DNA of 8,424 bases from Candidatus Wallbacteria bacterium (GTDB lineage: Bacteria > Muiribacteriota > UBA6191 > JACPRK01): the NCBI GenBank assembly GCA_016199905.1, contig JACQFU010000056.1:1-8424 (forward strand). The letters run 5' to 3'. The first letter of the stretch is position 1; each line of letters begins with the position of its first letter. Positions 6,976 to 8,424 of this stretch are shown here, one piece after another. A program made the position numbers and the translations under genes. The notes below the pieces were generated by a model, which made no database searches, was not told the DNA's origin, and saw only the letters and a list, made by a program, of their open reading frames with translations.

Positions 6976-8268
6976 ATGAGCGCAACGGCCCCAATCATGA
7001 AGCGGAAGCGAAACGTCTTCTACCTCGACACCATCGAGGAATTCCCCTACCAGACCGAGCGAAACATCTCGAAGGCCAAGCGGGTGTTCGTCAACCGCAA
7101 CCTCAAGATGAAGAGCATTCGGATGATCGGGTTCGACATGGACCACACGCTGGCCATGTACAACAAGGTCATGATCGAGCAGCTGGCTTTCGATATGACG
7201 AAGCGCAAGATGGTCGAGGAGAAGGGCTACGCGGCCGATGTGCTCGAGCTCAAGTACGACCCGGAGTTCGTGATTCGTGGGCTGGTTGTCGACAAGACTC
7301 ACGGCAATGTCCTGAAGCTCGACAAGCACCAGTACGTGGTCACCGTCTATCACGGGAAACAGCCGCTGTCCCGGGAGATGCGCAAGGTCATCTACACGAA
7401 CAAGCGGCCCGACCTGGCCAATCCGGAGTTTTACTCGGTCGACACGCTCTTCTCGATCCCCGAAGTGGCGCTCTATGCCGAAATGATCTCGGCATTCGAG
7501 GTCGACGGCAAGACGTTCGGCAAGACCCCTCAGGAGCTCTTCGACGACATCCGCTTCTGCATCGACAAGACGCATCGCGACGGCACGCTGAAGGCGCAGA
7601 TCCTGGCCGAACCCGAGCTCTACTTCGTCAAGGATCCAAACCTGGCGCTCTCTCTGGACAAGTTCATCCGCTCCGGAAAGGTCCTGTTCCTTCTCACCAA
7701 TTCGAAGCTCGACTACACCGAGGCCGTCATGAGCTATTTGCTCAACGGCGAGATGGAGCAGTACCCCGACTGGACGGACTACTTCGAATTCGTGCTGGTG
7801 GACAGCGGAAAGCCCGAGTTCTTCCTGAAGGGCACACCGATGAAGGCGCTGCTGACGCCCGATTACACCGCGAAAGACAAGCGCCTGGGCGTCAAGCGGG
7901 CAAAGGTCTACGAGCGCGGCAGCTCCCAGCAATTCGAGGAGGTGGCCGGCTTCCGGGGCGAAGAGGTCCTCTACGTCGGCGACCACACCTTCGGCGACAT
8001 TCTCCGATCCAAGAAGTCGAGCGGCTGGCGCACGGCGATGGTCATCGAAGAGTTGGAGCGCGAGGTGCAAGTCGCGGAACGGGTGCGCGGCCTAAATGAG
8101 GAGTTGGACAAGCTCGAGGAGCTGCGCAACGAGCTTCGATTCCAATCCAATCTGGTGAGCGAGAAGATCGAGCAGATCCGCGAGACGAAGATGCAGGACT
8201 ACGAGAAGAAGTCCGCAACTTCCTCCTTTACCCGTCCAACAAGTACTTCCAGACGATGCGCGAGATGA
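6976..8268 (+). CDS. HAD-IG family 5'-nucleotidase (cN-II-like), frameshifted near its C-terminus
   Basis: A cytosolic Mg-dependent phosphatase of the HAD superfamily; relatives remove the 5' phosphate from purine nucleotides such as IMP and GMP. All four HAD motifs are present: DMDHT (nucleophile D54, acid/base D56), TNS at 241-243, K279 in GKPEFF, and GDHTFGD with D336 and D341. Residues about 360-412 form a charged coiled coil typical of the family. The ATG at 6976 has AGGAG nine bases upstream; a TTG at 6913 lies inside the promoter and is rejected. As read, the frame gives 430 residues with an abnormal Ser/Thr/Arg-rich last 18. A one-base loss near 8203-8211 explains this: the frame starting at 8211 continues the expected protein to TAG at 8286-8288, restoring 437 residues. 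All catalytic motifs precede the break, so activity may survive if it is genuine. Confidence 0.93.
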   Translation: MSATAPIMKRKRNVFYLDTIEEFPYQTERNISKAKRVFVNRNLKMKSIRMIGFDMDHTLAMYNKVMIEQLAFDMTKRKMVEEKGYAADVLELKYDPEFVIRGLVVDKTHGNVLKLDKHQYVVTVYHGKQPLSREMRKVIYTNKRPDLANPEFYSVDTLFSIPEVALYAEMISAFEVDGKTFGKTPQELFDDIRFCIDKTHRDGTLKAQILAEPELYFVKDPNLALSLDKFIRSGKVLFLLTNSKLDYTEAVMSYLLNGEMEQYPDWTDYFEFVLVDSGKPEFFLKGTPMKALLTPDYTAKDKRLGVKRAKVYERGSSQQFEEVAGFRGEEVLYVGDHTFGDILRSKKSSGWRTAMVIEELEREVQVAERVRGLNEELDKLEELRNELRFQSNLVSEKIEQIRETKMQDYEKKSATSSFTRPTSTSRRCAR

Positions 8269-8288
8269 TGGCGCACGAGAGGGACTAG
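8211..8288 (+). other. Out-of-frame genuine C-terminus of the 5'-nucleotidase
   Basis: In the frame starting at 8211 the DNA reads VRNFLLYPSNKYFQ and then an acidic/Met-rich tail ending in two consecutive stops (TAG at 8286, TAG at 8289). This continues naturally from the DYEKK at the end of the main frame, whereas the in-frame tail does not look like protein. One extra base between 8203 and 8211, for example GAAGAAGGTC instead of GAAGAAGTC, would join them. Confidence 0.8.
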
Positions 8289-8342
8289 TAGATCGTTTTC
8301 AAATCAACGCTACAGTCCAAGCATCATGGTTCATGCCAAGAG

Positions 8343-8424
8343 GAAAGACCTAACACAGAGACACGAAGCCACAGAGGCAGAGAGAAACCTCCGTGTCTCT
8401 GTGCCTCCGTGTTGACAGTCTTTC
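8343..8424. repeat. Long imperfect inverted repeat made of a degenerate 8-base ACACAGAG unit
   Basis: Inner arms 8352-8377 and 8388-8413 match at 20 of 26 positions around a 10-base loop. Outer arms GAAAGAC (8343-8349) and GTCTTTC (8418-8424) match perfectly and run to the window edge, so the element may continue. The left arm is a run of ACACAGAG-like octamers (ACACAGAG, ACACGAAG, CCACAGAG, GCAGAGAG). Four of the six mismatches become G-U pairs in minus-strand RNA, which therefore folds better than the plus strand. It lies after the nucleotidase stop. A dispersed non-coding repeat is the likely identity; terminator function is possible but there is no T-run. Confidence 0.65.

Noticed and set aside
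6673..8070. 465-codon minus-strand open frame opposite the nucleotidase
   Set aside because: The plus strand carries all four HAD motifs; the antisense product (His/Leu/Val/Asp-rich) is a mirror of that coding sequence.
8352..8413. CRISPR array or tandem-repeat array suggested by repeated ACACAGAG octamers
   Set aside because: The units are 8 bases, degenerate, without spacers, and arranged as an inverted repeat rather than a direct array.

Overview
The window is a high-GC bacterial chromosome segment. Codons end mostly in G or C, GTG starts occur, and there is one clean sigma70-type promoter. The mix of TPR and HEAT scaffold proteins, a multi-receiver hybrid histidine kinase and a HAD-IG (cN-II-like) 5'-nucleotidase, plus dispersed hairpin repeats in the gaps, would suit Myxococcota, other former Deltaproteobacteria, Acidobacteriota or a related lineage. 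No marker gene settles this, so the placement is a low-confidence inference.

Layout. Positions 1-1501 (minus strand) hold most of a TPR-repeat protein that opens with a four-cysteine segment; its C-terminus lies beyond the left edge. A 384-base divergent gap (1502-1885) follows. It contains a 5'-UTR structure that can bury the TPR gene's Shine-Dalgarno sequence, a double-hairpin dispersed repeat, and an inverted repeat. Positions 1886-4228 (plus) encode a hybrid histidine kinase: degenerate receiver, PAS, HisKA, HATPase, and two intact receivers. A hairpin lies in the 69-base gap after it. Two plus-strand genes follow, both with GTG starts and 33 bases apart: a HEAT-like helical repeat protein (4298-5860) and a protein I do not recognise (5894-6880). 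A TTGACA/extended -10 promoter (6897-6926) drives a HAD-IG family 5'-nucleotidase (from 6976). Its reading frame is broken about 25 codons before its natural end; the conserved C-terminus continues in another frame to 8288. The last ~80 bases (8343-8424) are a long imperfect inverted repeat built from a degenerate 8-base unit, probably a dispersed repeat.

How the genes may work together. The kinase has no HPt or output domain, so its phosphoryl group must pass to partners outside the window or stay on its own receivers. The HEAT-like and unrecognised genes are probably co-transcribed and may act together. The nucleotidase has its own promoter and is likely an independent purine-nucleotide housekeeping gene. 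I see no defence system, mobile-element gene, CRISPR array, tRNA or rRNA. The points most worth a second look are the SD-sequestering leader, the nucleotidase frameshift, the degenerate N-terminal receiver, the HEAT/unknown pair and the terminal inverted repeat.
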